DNA of 64,000 nucleotides from Teichococcus aerophilus (GTDB lineage: Bacteria; Pseudomonadota; Alphaproteobacteria; Acetobacterales; Acetobacteraceae): NCBI RefSeq assembly GCF_014490485.1, contig NZ_JACTVA010000006.1:62001-126000 (forward strand), given 5' to 3'. Both the position numbers and the translations under genes were made by a program. A model generated the notes under the pieces. It searched no databases. It saw only the letters and a list, made by a program, of their open reading frames with translations, and had not been told where the DNA came from. Positions within the stretch are counted from its first letter, which is position 1. The number at the start of each line of letters is the position of its first letter. Positions 9,189 to 17,955 of this stretch are shown one piece after another.

Positions 9189-10355
9189 ATGAGAAGAGCA
9201 GTCCTCCTGGCTGGGGCGGCGCTGACGCTGGCCCTCGCGGCGCAGGCCTCGGCTGAGATCGTCGTCTCCGGCAACGACAACAAGCGCGCGCTGGTCAACG
9301 GCGTGAACACCGTGGTGCGTAACCCGCAGCCGGATACGCTGGCGGTGTTCGACCTTTCCGGCGGCACGCCACGGCTGGTGGGGGAGGTGCAGGCACCGCA
9401 TTCGGTGATCGGCCCGCCCAACTCGATCGCGGTGACGCCGGATGAGAGCCTGGCCCTGGCGACCTCGGCTGAGCGGATCGACCCCGCCGACCCGGCCAAG
9501 ACGGTGCCCGACAACCGCGTCTCCGTGGTCGACCTGAAGGCATCGCCACCCCGCGTACTGGCGACGCTGGAGGTCGGCGCCGGTCCGTCCGGTATCGCGG
9601 TCAACCCGGCCGGCACACTGGCACTGGTCGCCAACCGCAATGGCGGCACCGTCTCCGTGCTGCGCATCGCCGGCCAGCAGGTCAGCGTCGCCGGCACCGT
9701 GCCGATCGGCGCGGCGACCACCGGCGCCTCCGGCGTCATCTTCACCGCCGACGGCCGGCACGCCCTGGTGACGCGGGACAATGACAGCATCGTCTCCGTC
9801 CTGCGCATCGAGGGCGAGACGGTGACCAAGCTGGAGCGCGACCTGACGGTGGGCGTGCGGCCCTATTCCATCTCCGCCTCCCCCGCCGGCTGGGCGGTGG
9901 TCGGCAATGTCGGGCGCAGCGCCAACAATACGGGGGACCTGGACACCGTCAGCCTGATCGACCTGTCGCGCGAGCCGTTCCGCACGATCGACACCGTCAC
10001 CGTCGGCCCGACGCCGGAAGGGGTGATGGCCAGCCCGGACGGGGTCCACGCGGTGACGGTGGTGCATAACGGCTCCAGCCGCGCGGCGGCGGACCCGCTG
10101 CGCGGCCGGGCGATGGTGAAGCTGCTGAAGGTGGAAGGCGGCCGACTGCGCGTGGTGGCCGAAGCCCCGGCGGGGGATTGGGTGCAAGGCATGGCCTTCT
10201 CCCGCGACGGCCGCACGCTGATGATCGGTAACATGGTGGACCGGCAGATCGGCCTCTACCGGATCGAGGGCGATACTCTGCAAGCCACCGGCCAGACCCT
10301 GCCGGTGAATGGCGGGCCTGCCGCGCTGGGTACCGCTGCTGCGCCGGCGCGCTGA
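9189..10355 (+). CDS. Secreted beta-propeller (YncE/lactonase-like) protein
   Basis: A 388-residue exported protein. The N-terminus MRRAVLLAGAALTLALAAQASA is a Sec signal peptide ending in an AxA cleavage site. The rest is repeated propeller blades of the YVTN/YncE type (for example NSIAVTPDESLALATS, PSGIAVNPAGTLALVANRNGGTVSVL, PEGVMASPDGVHAVTVVHN). Ligand and activity are unknown. ATG 9189 is preferred over the overlapping GTG 9186 because AGGGAAGAAC lies just upstream. Element A4 begins 14 bp after the stop. Confidence 0.85.
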   Translation: MRRAVLLAGAALTLALAAQASAEIVVSGNDNKRALVNGVNTVVRNPQPDTLAVFDLSGGTPRLVGEVQAPHSVIGPPNSIAVTPDESLALATSAERIDPADPAKTVPDNRVSVVDLKASPPRVLATLEVGAGPSGIAVNPAGTLALVANRNGGTVSVLRIAGQQVSVAGTVPIGAATTGASGVIFTADGRHALVTRDNDSIVSVLRIEGETVTKLERDLTVGVRPYSISASPAGWAVVGNVGRSANNTGDLDTVSLIDLSREPFRTIDTVTVGPTPEGVMASPDGVHAVTVVHNGSSRAAADPLRGRAMVKLLKVEGGRLRVVAEAPAGDWVQGMAFSRDGRTLMIGNMVDRQIGLYRIEGDTLQATGQTLPVNGGPAALGTAAAPAR

Positions 10356-10369
10356 GGGACGGGGTCAGC

Positions 10370-10610
10370 AAGGCCGGGGGAAGGAATTCCCCCGGGCCCC
10401 ATCTTTTTCTTCGAGTTTGATAGTGATGCGGGGGAGGGCTGACCGGCGAAGCCTTTTTGAATCAAAAGGCCCCAGGGGCTGCGCTGTTAGTCGCCGAAGG
10501 TCCTGCACCTCCGGCGCGACCCGTCCGGACTTAAAAAGCCCGGCCCTGGCAACAGCCACCAGACTCGCAGAAAGAAAAGAAGGGGTCCGGGGAATTCCTT
10601 CCCCGGCCTT
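10370..10610. repeat. Paired terminator-like element A4
   Basis: Left end hairpin CCGGGGGAA-GG-AATTCCCCCGG then a CATCTTTTTCTT tract; right end the inverted standard form. It fills the gap between convergent genes: 14 bp from the beta-propeller stop and 6 bp from the scoB stop. The interior contains the family hairpin around CGAAGGTCCTGCACCTCCG. Confidence 0.9.
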
Positions 10611-10616
10611 CTCCCG

Positions 10617-11267
10617 TCAGGCCTGGACGGCCAGCGCCGTCTCGTACTCCGCCTCGGTTTTCTCCCGCACTTCTTCCTCGGTCACGCCCGGCGCCAGTTC
10701 GATCAGCGTGGCGCGGCCCAGGGCGCGGTCGATGCTGAACACGGCCAGTTCCGTCACCACCAGGTCCACCACGGCCTTGCCGGTCAGCGGCAGGGTGCAC
10801 TCCCGCAGCAGCTTCGGCTTGCCGCCGGCCGTGTGCTCCATCAGCACCACCACTTTCTTGACGCCGGCCACCAGGTCCATGGCGCCGCCCATGCCCTTCA
10901 CCATCTTGCCCGGGATCATCCAGTTGGCGAGGTCGCCGTTCTGCGCCACCTGCAGCGCGCCCAGGATGGAGATGTCGATATGCCCGCCACGGATCATGGC
11001 GAAGCTGTCGGCGGAGGAAAAGAAGCTGGTGGTGGGCAGGGCCGTCACGGTCTGCTTGCCGGCATTGATCAGGTCGGCGTCCTCGTCCCCTTCATAGGGG
11101 AAGGGGCCCATGCCGAGCATGCCGTTCTCGGACTGCAACTGCACGCTGATGCCATCCGGGATGTGGTTGGCCACCAGGGTGGGGATGCCGATGCCGAGAT
11201 TGACGTAGAAGCCGTCCTCCAGCTCGCGCGCGGCGCGGGCGGCCATGTCGTCGCGGGTCCAGGCCAT
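10617..11267 (-). CDS. scoB: Succinyl-CoA:3-ketoacid CoA-transferase subunit B
   Basis: A 216-residue beta subunit of the family I CoA-transferase that moves CoA between succinyl-CoA and acetoacetate or a related 3-oxoacid. The catalytic glutamate is Glu47 in QSENGMLG, the family hallmark. The N-terminus ([17 protein letters not shown]) and the [14 protein letters not shown] segment are typical. It lies 172 bp downstream of scoA, so co-transcription is likely. The ATG start at 11267 follows AGGGAGAA. Confidence 0.95.
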   Translation of the reverse strand: MAWTRDDMAARAARELEDGFYVNLGIGIPTLVANHIPDGISVQLQSENGMLGMGPFPYEGDEDADLINAGKQTVTALPTTSFFSSADSFAMIRGGHIDISILGALQVAQNGDLANWMIPGKMVKGMGGAMDLVAGVKKVVVLMEHTAGGKPKLLRECTLPLTGKAVVDLVVTELAVFSIDRALGRATLIELAPGVTEEEVREKTEAEYETALAVQA

Positions 11268-11439
11268 GTGCGTTCTCCCTTAGGGCGTGATCGTCGGGGG
11301 CCAGTGGCCGGTGGCGCGAATCACGCAATCAAACACGAAGCAGCGGTGGGCGCGGTCGTCACCGGTTGGGTCAACCGGCAACGGGGGCCGCGCCATCCAT
11401 ACAAAGGTCCAGTGCACGCCCGCCGCGGCGGGCAGGGTG

Positions 11440-12177
11440 CTAGGCCACGTTGCTGTTGGCGGGGTTCAGGTCGGTCACCCGCTTGCGCAGGGTCCGCTGC
11501 TCGATCCGCTTCTCGTAGTTCTCCGGCAGCTTGACGATGCGCTTCACGTAGATGCCGGGGGTGTGGATGTGGTCGGGGTCCAGCTGGCCGGGCTCCACCA
11601 GTTCCTCCACCTGCACGATGGTCAGCTTGGCGGCGGTGGCCATCATCGGGTTGAAGTTCCGCGCGGTCTTGCGGAACACCAGGTTGCCCTCGGTATCCGC
11701 CTTCCAGGCATGGATGATGGCGAGGTCGGCGAAGATGCCGCGCTCCATCACGTAATGCTCGCCGTCGAATTCCCGCGTCTCCTTCCCCTCGGCGACGGCG
11801 GTGCCGTAGCCGGTCTTGGTGAAGAAGGCGGGGATGCCGGCGCCGCCGGCGCGGATGCGCTCGGCCAGCGTGCCCTGCGGGTTGAACTCGATCTCCAGCT
11901 CACCGGCCAGGAACTGCTCCGCGAAGGTCTTGTTCTCCCCCACATAGGACGAGATCATCTTCTTGATCTGCCGCGTCTTCAGCAGCAGGCCGAGCCCCGC
12001 ATCGTCGATGCCGGCGTTGTTGGAGACGACGGTAAGGTCCTTCACGCCCGAATCCCGGATCGCCTCGATCAGCGCGGACGGAATGCCGCAGAGGCCGAAG
12101 CCGCCGGAATGGATCAGCATGCCATCCTTCAGCACGCCATCCAGCGCGGCGCGCGCATCGGGGTAGATCTTCCGCAT
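11440..12177 (-). CDS. scoA: Succinyl-CoA:3-ketoacid CoA-transferase subunit A
   Basis: A 245-residue alpha subunit, partner of scoB. It has the glycine-rich CoA-binding loop (GGFGLCGIP near residue 25), the VVSNNAGIDDAGLG segment and the C-terminal PGIYVKRIV motif of this family. ATG 12177 is taken as the start, with GGGAG upstream; an adjacent in-frame GTG lies at 12180. It is the first gene of the scoA-scoB unit and diverges from tRNA-Ala. Pathway inference: ketone-body or 3-oxoacid use, or polyhydroxybutyrate turnover. Confidence 0.95.
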   Translation of the reverse strand: MRKIYPDARAALDGVLKDGMLIHSGGFGLCGIPSALIEAIRDSGVKDLTVVSNNAGIDDAGLGLLLKTRQIKKMISSYVGENKTFAEQFLAGELEIEFNPQGTLAERIRAGGAGIPAFFTKTGYGTAVAEGKETREFDGEHYVMERGIFADLAIIHAWKADTEGNLVFRKTARNFNPMMATAAKLTIVQVEELVEPGQLDPDHIHTPGIYVKRIVKLPENYEKRIEQRTLRKRVTDLNPANSNVA

Positions 12178-12350
12178 CACTTCGCTCCCTAGCCTTGATC
12201 GTGCGCCACGCTACCGGGCCCCAACAGGGGCGGGAAGGGGGATGCGGAGCCGTGCGGGATGCCTGCGCGAAATAATCGTGACAGGGGGCTTGCGTGCCCA
12301 TCGGGCCGCAGTTATACCGCGCCACCTCGTTGAAAGACGAGAGTGACTGC

Positions 12351-12426
<76 letters not shown>

Positions 12427-12435
12427 GTATTCAAA

Positions 12436-12466
12436 CAGGGCGCCCGGAAACGGGCGCCCTGTTTTG
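12436..12466 (+). terminator. Rho-independent terminator of tRNA-Ala
   Basis: An 11-bp perfect stem (CAGGGCGCCCG with its complement, GAAA tetraloop, 12436-12461) is followed by TTTT, 10 bp behind the tRNA CCA end. Confidence 0.92.
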
Positions 12467-12576
12467 CTTTCCACGCCCCGCGCGCAATAATCCCGGCCCG
12501 CCAAGCCGCCGCGGGGCGGGGGCGATCCACGCCGCCGGCCACCCCCGCGACCACGCCCCAGCCGAAGGCCACGCCC

Positions 12577-14370
12577 ATGACCCGTGAACCGCACGACCTG
12601 CATGAAAGGGCGCTGCGCGACCGCGCGGTCCGCGCCGCCCGCGGCCAGGCGCCCTTCGATACGCTGATCACCGGCGCCACCCTGGCCGATGTCGCCACCG
12701 GGGAATTGCGCCCGGCCGATATCGGCCTGGTCGGCCCGCTCATCGCCAGCGTGCACGCGCCCGGCAGCCGCGCCGATGCGGCGGAGACGCTGGATGCCAC
12801 CGGGCTGATCGCCGCCCCCGGGCTGATCGACACGCATATGCATGTCGAAAGCTCGATGATCACGCCGCGCCGCTACGCCGCCGCCGTGGTGCCGCACGGC
12901 ACCACCACCATCTGCTGGGACCCGCATGAGGTCGGCAACGTCTCCGGCCTGCCCGGCGTGCGCTGGGCGCTGGAGGCGATGCGCGGCCTGCCGCTGCGCG
13001 CGCTGGTCATGGCCCCCTCCTGCGTCCCCTCCGCCCCGGGGCTGGAGCGCGCCGGCGCCGATTTCGGCCCGGCCGAGCTGGAGGAAATGCTCTCCTGGCC
13101 CGAGATCGTCGGCGTGGCCGAAGTGATGGACATGCGCGGCGTGGTGGAGCGCAGCCCCCGCATGGCCGGCATCGTCGGCGCCGGGCTGGAGGCGGACAAG
13201 CTGGTCTGCGGCCATGCCCGCAGCCTGACCGGCCCGGACCTGCAGGCTTTTGCGAGTGCCGGCATCGGCTCGGACCATGAGATCGTTTCCGCAGACAACC
13301 TGCTCGAAAAACTCCGCGCTGGCTTCACCGTGGAGCTGCGCGGCAGCCACGACCACCTGCTGCCCGAATGCGTGCAGGCGCTGGCCACCCTGCCGCAATA
13401 CCCGCAGACCCTGACGCTCTGCACCGACGATACTTTCCCGGACGACCTGGCGGCCAAGGGTGGCATGATCGACCTGCTGCGGCGCCTGGTGCGCTACGGC
13501 ATGCCGCCGATGCAGGTGCTGCGCGCCGCCACGCTGAATGCCGCCTACCGCTTCCGCCGCCCCGATCTCGGCCTGGTCGCCGCTGGCCGCCGGGCGGACC
13601 TGATCCTGCTGGACGGCCTGGAAAGCCTGGGCGTCCGCCACGTCTTTGCCTCCGGCCGCCACGTCGCCGCCGATGGGCGCCTGCTGGCGCAACTGCCGCC
13701 CGAGCCCGCCGCCGGCCCGTTGCGGGACACCATGAAGCTGGCACCGCTGACGCCGGAGGATTTCCGCATCCGCACCCTGGGCGTCACCACCGGCACCGCC
13801 ACCCTGCGCACCGTGGTGAACCCGCGCTTCACCGAATGGGGCACGGCCGAGGTGCCGGTGCGGGACGGCATTGCCGAATTGCCGGAGGACGGCATTTTCA
13901 TGGCCGTCATCCACCGCCACGGCCTGTACCCCGCCACTCCGGTACTCGGCGTACTGCAGGGTTGGAGCCGGTGGCGCGGCGCCCTGGCCACCACCGTGGC
14001 GCATGATTCCCACAATTTGGTGCTGTTCGGGCGGGATCCGGTGGACCTCGCCGCCGCCGCCAATGCGCTGATCGGCTGCGGCGGCGGCATGGCCGTGGCC
14101 CAGGGCGGCGCAGTCACCGCCCTGCTGCCGCTGCCGATCTGTGGCCTGCTCTCCGACGCGCCGGTGGAGGAGGTGGCGGCGCAGTTCGCCGCGGTGAAGG
14201 CCGCCGCCGATGGCATCGCCGACTGGCAGCCGCCCTACCTGATCTTCAAAGCCATCGTCGGCGCCTCGCTCGCCTGCAACGCCGGGCCGCATGTCACTGA
14301 TGTCGGCGTGGCGGATGGCGGAACCGGGGAGACCATCCCGGCCTCCCTCGTCGAAGCCCACGCCGCCTGA
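12577..14370 (+). CDS. ade: Adenine deaminase
   Basis: A 597-residue amidohydrolase that deaminates adenine to hypoxanthine for purine salvage. Family marks: metal-binding DTHMHVESS (His87, His89), CWDPHEVGNV, HARSLTG, GSDHE and DDTFPDDL, with the C-terminal adenine-deaminase domain (TGTATLRTVVNPRFTEWG ... AVIHRHG ... GALATTVAHDSHNLV). ATG 12577 gives the usual family length; frames extending upstream would run through the tRNA. Deduced start lacks a strong ribosome site. The next gene follows within 70 bp. Confidence 0.92.
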   Translation: MTREPHDLHERALRDRAVRAARGQAPFDTLITGATLADVATGELRPADIGLVGPLIASVHAPGSRADAAETLDATGLIAAPGLIDTHMHVESSMITPRRYAAAVVPHGTTTICWDPHEVGNVSGLPGVRWALEAMRGLPLRALVMAPSCVPSAPGLERAGADFGPAELEEMLSWPEIVGVAEVMDMRGVVERSPRMAGIVGAGLEADKLVCGHARSLTGPDLQAFASAGIGSDHEIVSADNLLEKLRAGFTVELRGSHDHLLPECVQALATLPQYPQTLTLCTDDTFPDDLAAKGGMIDLLRRLVRYGMPPMQVLRAATLNAAYRFRRPDLGLVAAGRRADLILLDGLESLGVRHVFASGRHVAADGRLLAQLPPEPAAGPLRDTMKLAPLTPEDFRIRTLGVTTGTATLRTVVNPRFTEWGTAEVPVRDGIAELPEDGIFMAVIHRHGLYPATPVLGVLQGWSRWRGALATTVAHDSHNLVLFGRDPVDLAAAANALIGCGGGMAVAQGGAVTALLPLPICGLLSDAPVEEVAAQFAAVKAAADGIADWQPPYLIFKAIVGASLACNAGPHVTDVGVADGGTGETIPASLVEAHAA

Positions 14371-14437
14371 GGCGGCAAGCCGGGCCGGCCCGGGCGGAAT
14401 CCCTGGCCCGCCCGCGCCGGATGGCGGAGGGTACGGC

Positions 14438-15043
14438 ATGACCCTCTCCCGCCCGGCCGCGCCGCCCACCCCCGCCGCATCCCACGCGGCCGGGCCGATG
14501 GGGCCGCTGGGCCGCTACCTGCACCATCCGCAGCCCCGCGTGGCCGCCGCCAACCTGCTGGCGCTGGTGGTCGGCTGGAACACGCCCTTCTATCCGTTGA
14601 TGCTGCGCTGGGCCGCCGGGCCGGAGGTCTGGCCGATCGGGTGGCTGACCCTGCTATCCTGCCCGCTGTTCCTGGCCGTGCCCTGGCTGGCCCGGCGGAA
14701 CCCCACGGCAGGGCTGGCCCTGCTGGCATCGGCCGGTACCCTCAACACCTTGTTCTGTGCCTGGGTGCTGGGGCCGGGCACCGGCATCGCCCTGTTCTTG
14801 CCACCCTGCGCCCTGCTGGCCGCGCTGCTGCACCGGCCGCAGGAACGCAGCTTGATGCTGGGAGTCCTTGGTCTCATCCTCGCCGTGGCGGTCCTCTGCG
14901 CCTGGATGCCCGTGCCGCCGCTACTGACGATGCCAACCGAGGCCGCCGCCCGGGTGCTGGCGATGAACGCCGGCAGCGTGCTCTGCCTCTCCCTGGTCAT
15001 GGCCCTGCGCTACGCGCGTCTGCTGGAGGGTGAGGGGAGGTGA
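14438..15043 (+). CDS. Hypothetical integral membrane protein (six helices)
   Basis: A 201-residue protein with about six hydrophobic segments (LLALVVGWNTPFYPLML, WLTLLSCPLFLAVPWL, ALLASAGTLNTLFCAWVL, LFLPPCALLAALL, GVLGLILAVAVLCAW, VLCLSLVMALRYA). No catalytic motif is seen. It could be a membrane sensor module similar to those attached to cyclases, but no output domain is present. ATG 14438 has GGAGGG 6 nt upstream, and starting there avoids overlap with ade. Possibly co-transcribed with ade. Element A5 starts 2 bp after the stop. Confidence 0.65.
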   Translation: MTLSRPAAPPTPAASHAAGPMGPLGRYLHHPQPRVAAANLLALVVGWNTPFYPLMLRWAAGPEVWPIGWLTLLSCPLFLAVPWLARRNPTAGLALLASAGTLNTLFCAWVLGPGTGIALFLPPCALLAALLHRPQERSLMLGVLGLILAVAVLCAWMPVPPLLTMPTEAAARVLAMNAGSVLCLSLVMALRYARLLEGEGR

Positions 15044-15045
15044 AG

Positions 15046-15294
15046 AGAGAAGGCCGGGGAACGAATTCCCCGGACCCCTTCTTTTCTTTTTTCGAGTTCT
15101 TCGGGCGGCATTGTTGGAGCGGTGCGCTGAAACGACGGCTGGGTGCGCCGGAGGTCCTAGACCTCCGGCGACTGAGGGTTCAGCCTGCGGGGCCCATTAT
15201 AAAATCATCAAGCAGCGCCCGCTCTCAGTCCTGCAGCGCCACGCCAAACTCGCAGAAAAAAAGAAGGGGTCCGGGGAATTCTTTCCCCGGCCTT
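15046..15294. repeat. Paired terminator-like element A5
   Basis: A textbook copy: left end with GAAGG-CCGGGGAA-CGAA-TTCCCCGG-ACC-CCTTC then TTTTCTTTTTTCG, right end its inverted copy. The interior holds a perfect hairpin (CCGGAGGTC-CTA-GACCTCCGG, about 15149-15169) and is almost identical to the interior of A11. The ends lie 2 bp and 7 bp from the stop codons of two convergent genes. Confidence 0.92.
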
Positions 15295-15301
15295 TCCTGC
15301 C

Positions 15302-15709
15302 TCAGCGCAACCAGCGCAGCACCGCGTCGCCGAGGGTGAGGCCGAGGGCGGAGGCGATGCCGGTCATGGCGGCGCCCCACAGGATGTCGGCCACGGTCAG
15401 GCCCAGGGTCCAGGGGCGCAGCACGGCAAAGTTGGTCAGGGTGAAGGTGGCGTAGGTGAACAGGCCGAACAGGGCGCCGTAGAGCAGGGCGGTTTTCCAG
15501 CCATCACCGTTGAAGGCCAGGGGCAGCACGAACACGCAGATGCCAAGGACGTAGACGAGGTAGAACACCACGCCGGGGATGGGGCGGAACTGCAGCAGGT
15601 CGCCCAGGGCGGCGCGGTACTGGGGCAGGGCCACCTGGCTGATCCACAGCGCGTCCAGCACCAGGATGACCAGGAGGGTGGCGAGGCCCGTGGTGGCGTA
15701 GCGCAGCAT
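15302..15709 (-). CDS. DUF2177 family membrane protein
   Basis: A 135-residue protein with four membrane helices. It shows the DUF2177 pattern: an N-terminal LATLLVILVLDALWIS helix, FRPIPGVVFYLVYV, GALFGLFTYATFTLTN, and a C-terminal VADILWGAAMTGIASALG helix. Function unknown; some relatives sit near photolyase or lipocalin genes, which are absent here. Monocistronic; element A5 follows the stop by 7 bp. Confidence 0.85.
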   Translation of the reverse strand: MLRYATTGLATLLVILVLDALWISQVALPQYRAALGDLLQFRPIPGVVFYLVYVLGICVFVLPLAFNGDGWKTALLYGALFGLFTYATFTLTNFAVLRPWTLGLTVADILWGAAMTGIASALGLTLGDAVLRWLR

Positions 15710-16003
15710 GCGGTGTGGTCCTTTTGCCGCGTTCTGTTGCCGGGCGCAGGGGCAAGTCCGCAGCCCCGCCCGTGGTTGCAGTGGGTCTTTGCGTCAGCGT
15801 AGCGGCGGGGCCTGTGTGCGCCTGGCTTGCACGAGATGGCGCCGCGTCTTGCATGAGAGCCAGGCCGCCACGGATGCTCAAGAAGCCAAGGCGGCGCGGG
15901 CACTTCAGGGCGGCGTCGCGCGGCCGACGCCGGGAACGGCCGGTGCCAGCGCAGCGGCGGGCGCACGGGCCGAGGGTTAATGCCTCGGCCCGCTGAGACA
16001 CGC

Positions 16004-16828
16004 TTACCAGCTCGGCGCGAAGGCCGGGTTCACCAGGCGCTGGTCCTTCGGCAGGGCATCGATTGCCGCCACGTCTTCGGCATCCAGCTTGGCGGCCAGG
16101 GGGATGGCGTCCAGGTTGGCCTGCTGCGTCGTGGCGCTGCTGGCCTTCGGGATCGGCACCACGCCCTTCTGCCGCAGCAGCCAGGCCAGGCCGACCTGCG
16201 CGGCGCTGGCGCCATGCTTGGCACCGATGCGCGCCAGCACCTCGTTCTCCCGCAGCTTGCCCTGGGCCAGGGGGGAATAGGCTTCCAGCACGATCTCCCG
16301 CGCCTGGCACCATTCCAGCAGCGGCGCCTGGGAGAGCAGGACGTGGTACTCGACCTGCAGCGCCGCCGGGGTCTCGCCCAGCGCTTCCACCTGCTGCATC
16401 AGCGCGATGGGGAAGTTGGAGACGCCCCAGGCGCGGATCATGCCGCTGCCCTGCGCCGATTTCAGCACCTTGATGGCGCCTTCCAGGTCCATCGACGGCG
16501 TCGGCCAGTGGATCAGGAACAGGTCGAGGTAATCGGTCTTGAGCAGGGAGAGGGAGTTCTCCAGGCTGCGGTACAGCGCCTCGGGCTCCAGGTTCTCCCA
16601 CCAGACCTTGCTGGTCAGGAAAATGTCGCCGCGGGCGACGCCGCTGGCCTGGATGGCGCTGCCTACCTCGGCCTCGTTGGCGTAGCGGGCGGCGGTGTCC
16701 AGGTGGCGGTAGCCGAGGGAGAGCGCGCTCTCCACCGATTTCTGGCCTTCCGCGTCCCGCAGCTGCCAGGTGCCCAGGCCGAGCTTGGGGATGGCGAGTC
16801 GCGGGGTCTTCTCAACGGGAACGGTCAT
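16004..16828 (-). CDS. Aldo/keto reductase (2,5-diketogluconate reductase-like)
   Basis: A 274-residue NADPH-dependent (beta/alpha)8 reductase. The catalytic tetrad is intact: Asp44 and Tyr49 (HLDTAARYANEAEVG), Lys74 (LTSKVWW) and His107 (LFLIHWP). The C-terminal IPKASS loop is the usual NADPH-phosphate site. It looks most like DkgB-type short enzymes. The physiological carbonyl substrate cannot be told. ATG 16828 has AAGGAT upstream. It is 89 bp downstream of the WD40 gene and may belong to that transcription unit. Confidence 0.9.
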   Translation of the reverse strand: MTVPVEKTPRLAIPKLGLGTWQLRDAEGQKSVESALSLGYRHLDTAARYANEAEVGSAIQASGVARGDIFLTSKVWWENLEPEALYRSLENSLSLLKTDYLDLFLIHWPTPSMDLEGAIKVLKSAQGSGMIRAWGVSNFPIALMQQVEALGETPAALQVEYHVLLSQAPLLEWCQAREIVLEAYSPLAQGKLRENEVLARIGAKHGASAAQVGLAWLLRQKGVVPIPKASSATTQQANLDAIPLAAKLDAEDVAAIDALPKDQRLVNPAFAPSW

Positions 16829-16917
16829 GCGGAAATCCTTGAAGAGGACCGGCGGGGCTGGGGCGCAGCGTCGGCTGCCCCGGCCCCGCCGGCCCGGCGG
16901 AAGTTCCGCTCAGTCTC

Positions 16918-17955
16918 TCACCGCTTGGACAGATCGACCAGACCGCCGAAGCCCGTCTCGGTCCCGAAGGCGAGCTGCGTGCCGGTGGCGTTCCAGGCGA
17001 GGGCGGAGACCGGGCCACGGCCAGGGGCGGCGACGGGCACGACCTTGCCGGAGGCGATCTCGGCCATCAGCACCAACCCGTCATCGAAGCCGGCGGCCAC
17101 CACCTCGTGCTGCGGGTGGCAGGCCACGCGGGTGCACAGCACGCCGTCGCCGCCGGCCAGTTCCATCGGCGGCTTGCCCATCGGGCCGCCGGCGAAGAAG
17201 GGCCACAGCACGATGCAGTCGGCGCCCGCCGTGGCCAGCCAGCGGCCTTTGGCGGTGAAGGACACCGACTTGATCTTGGATTGGTAGCCGGACATCCGCA
17301 TGTCCTGCCCATCCGCCAGCCGCCAGCCATGCAGGGCATTCTCCTGCATGGTGGTGACGACATGGGTGCCGTCCGGGCTGAACCACACGCCCTGGTGGCT
17401 ACCCTTCCAGGGCAGCACGCGGGGCTTGTCTTCCTTGCTGTTCACGAACCACAGGCTGGCGCCGTTGTAGTGCGCCGCCGCCACCCGCTTGCCCTTGGCA
17501 TCGAAGGCGATGCCGCCGACCGAGGAGGGATGCTCCAGCACCTTCAGCGGGCCGCCCTTGCCGAACACATGCAGCTTCTTGCCGACCGAGGCGGCGCGCA
17601 GCCCGTCCGGGTGGCTGGCGACGCAATCCACCCACTTCATGGCGCCCAGATTGGCCAGTTCTTCCACCGTGCCGTCATGCGCCGTGCGGACCATGCGGCC
17701 GTCATCGCCACCGGTCAGGAAGCCGCTGGCGATATCGGCCACCATGGACAGGCACGCGCCCTCATGCGCCTCGACCCGCTGCCAGTCGCCGGTGATGTCG
17801 CCAGTGGAGGCCAGGCGCAGCGTGCCATCCCCCAGCGCGAAACCGGCGGACTTGCCATCGCGCGAGAAGGCGGCACCGACGACCCAGGCATCCAGGTCCT
17901 CGGCCTTGCCGCGATGCGTCAGCAGGAAATCGGCGTCGGTGACGGTCTCGCTCAT
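16918..17955 (-). CDS. WD40 repeat protein coupled to COG0523 GTPase
   Basis: A 345-residue cytoplasmic beta-propeller without signal peptide. WD40-type blades are seen along its length (for example VVGAAFSRDGKSAGFALGDG, VGGIAFDAKGKRVAAAHYNG, IKSVSFTAKGRWLATAGADC, VSALAWNATGTQLAFGT). Its ATG overlaps the stop of the upstream GTPase gene by 4 nt (ATGA), so the two are translationally coupled. I infer a role in metal handling together with the GTPase; nothing in the propeller itself proves it. Confidence 0.85.
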   Translation of the reverse strand: MSETVTDADFLLTHRGKAEDLDAWVVGAAFSRDGKSAGFALGDGTLRLASTGDITGDWQRVEAHEGACLSMVADIASGFLTGGDDGRMVRTAHDGTVEELANLGAMKWVDCVASHPDGLRAASVGKKLHVFGKGGPLKVLEHPSSVGGIAFDAKGKRVAAAHYNGASLWFVNSKEDKPRVLPWKGSHQGVWFSPDGTHVVTTMQENALHGWRLADGQDMRMSGYQSKIKSVSFTAKGRWLATAGADCIVLWPFFAGGPMGKPPMELAGGDGVLCTRVACHPQHEVVAAGFDDGLVLMAEIASGKVVPVAAPGRGPVSALAWNATGTQLAFGTETGFGGLVDLSKR

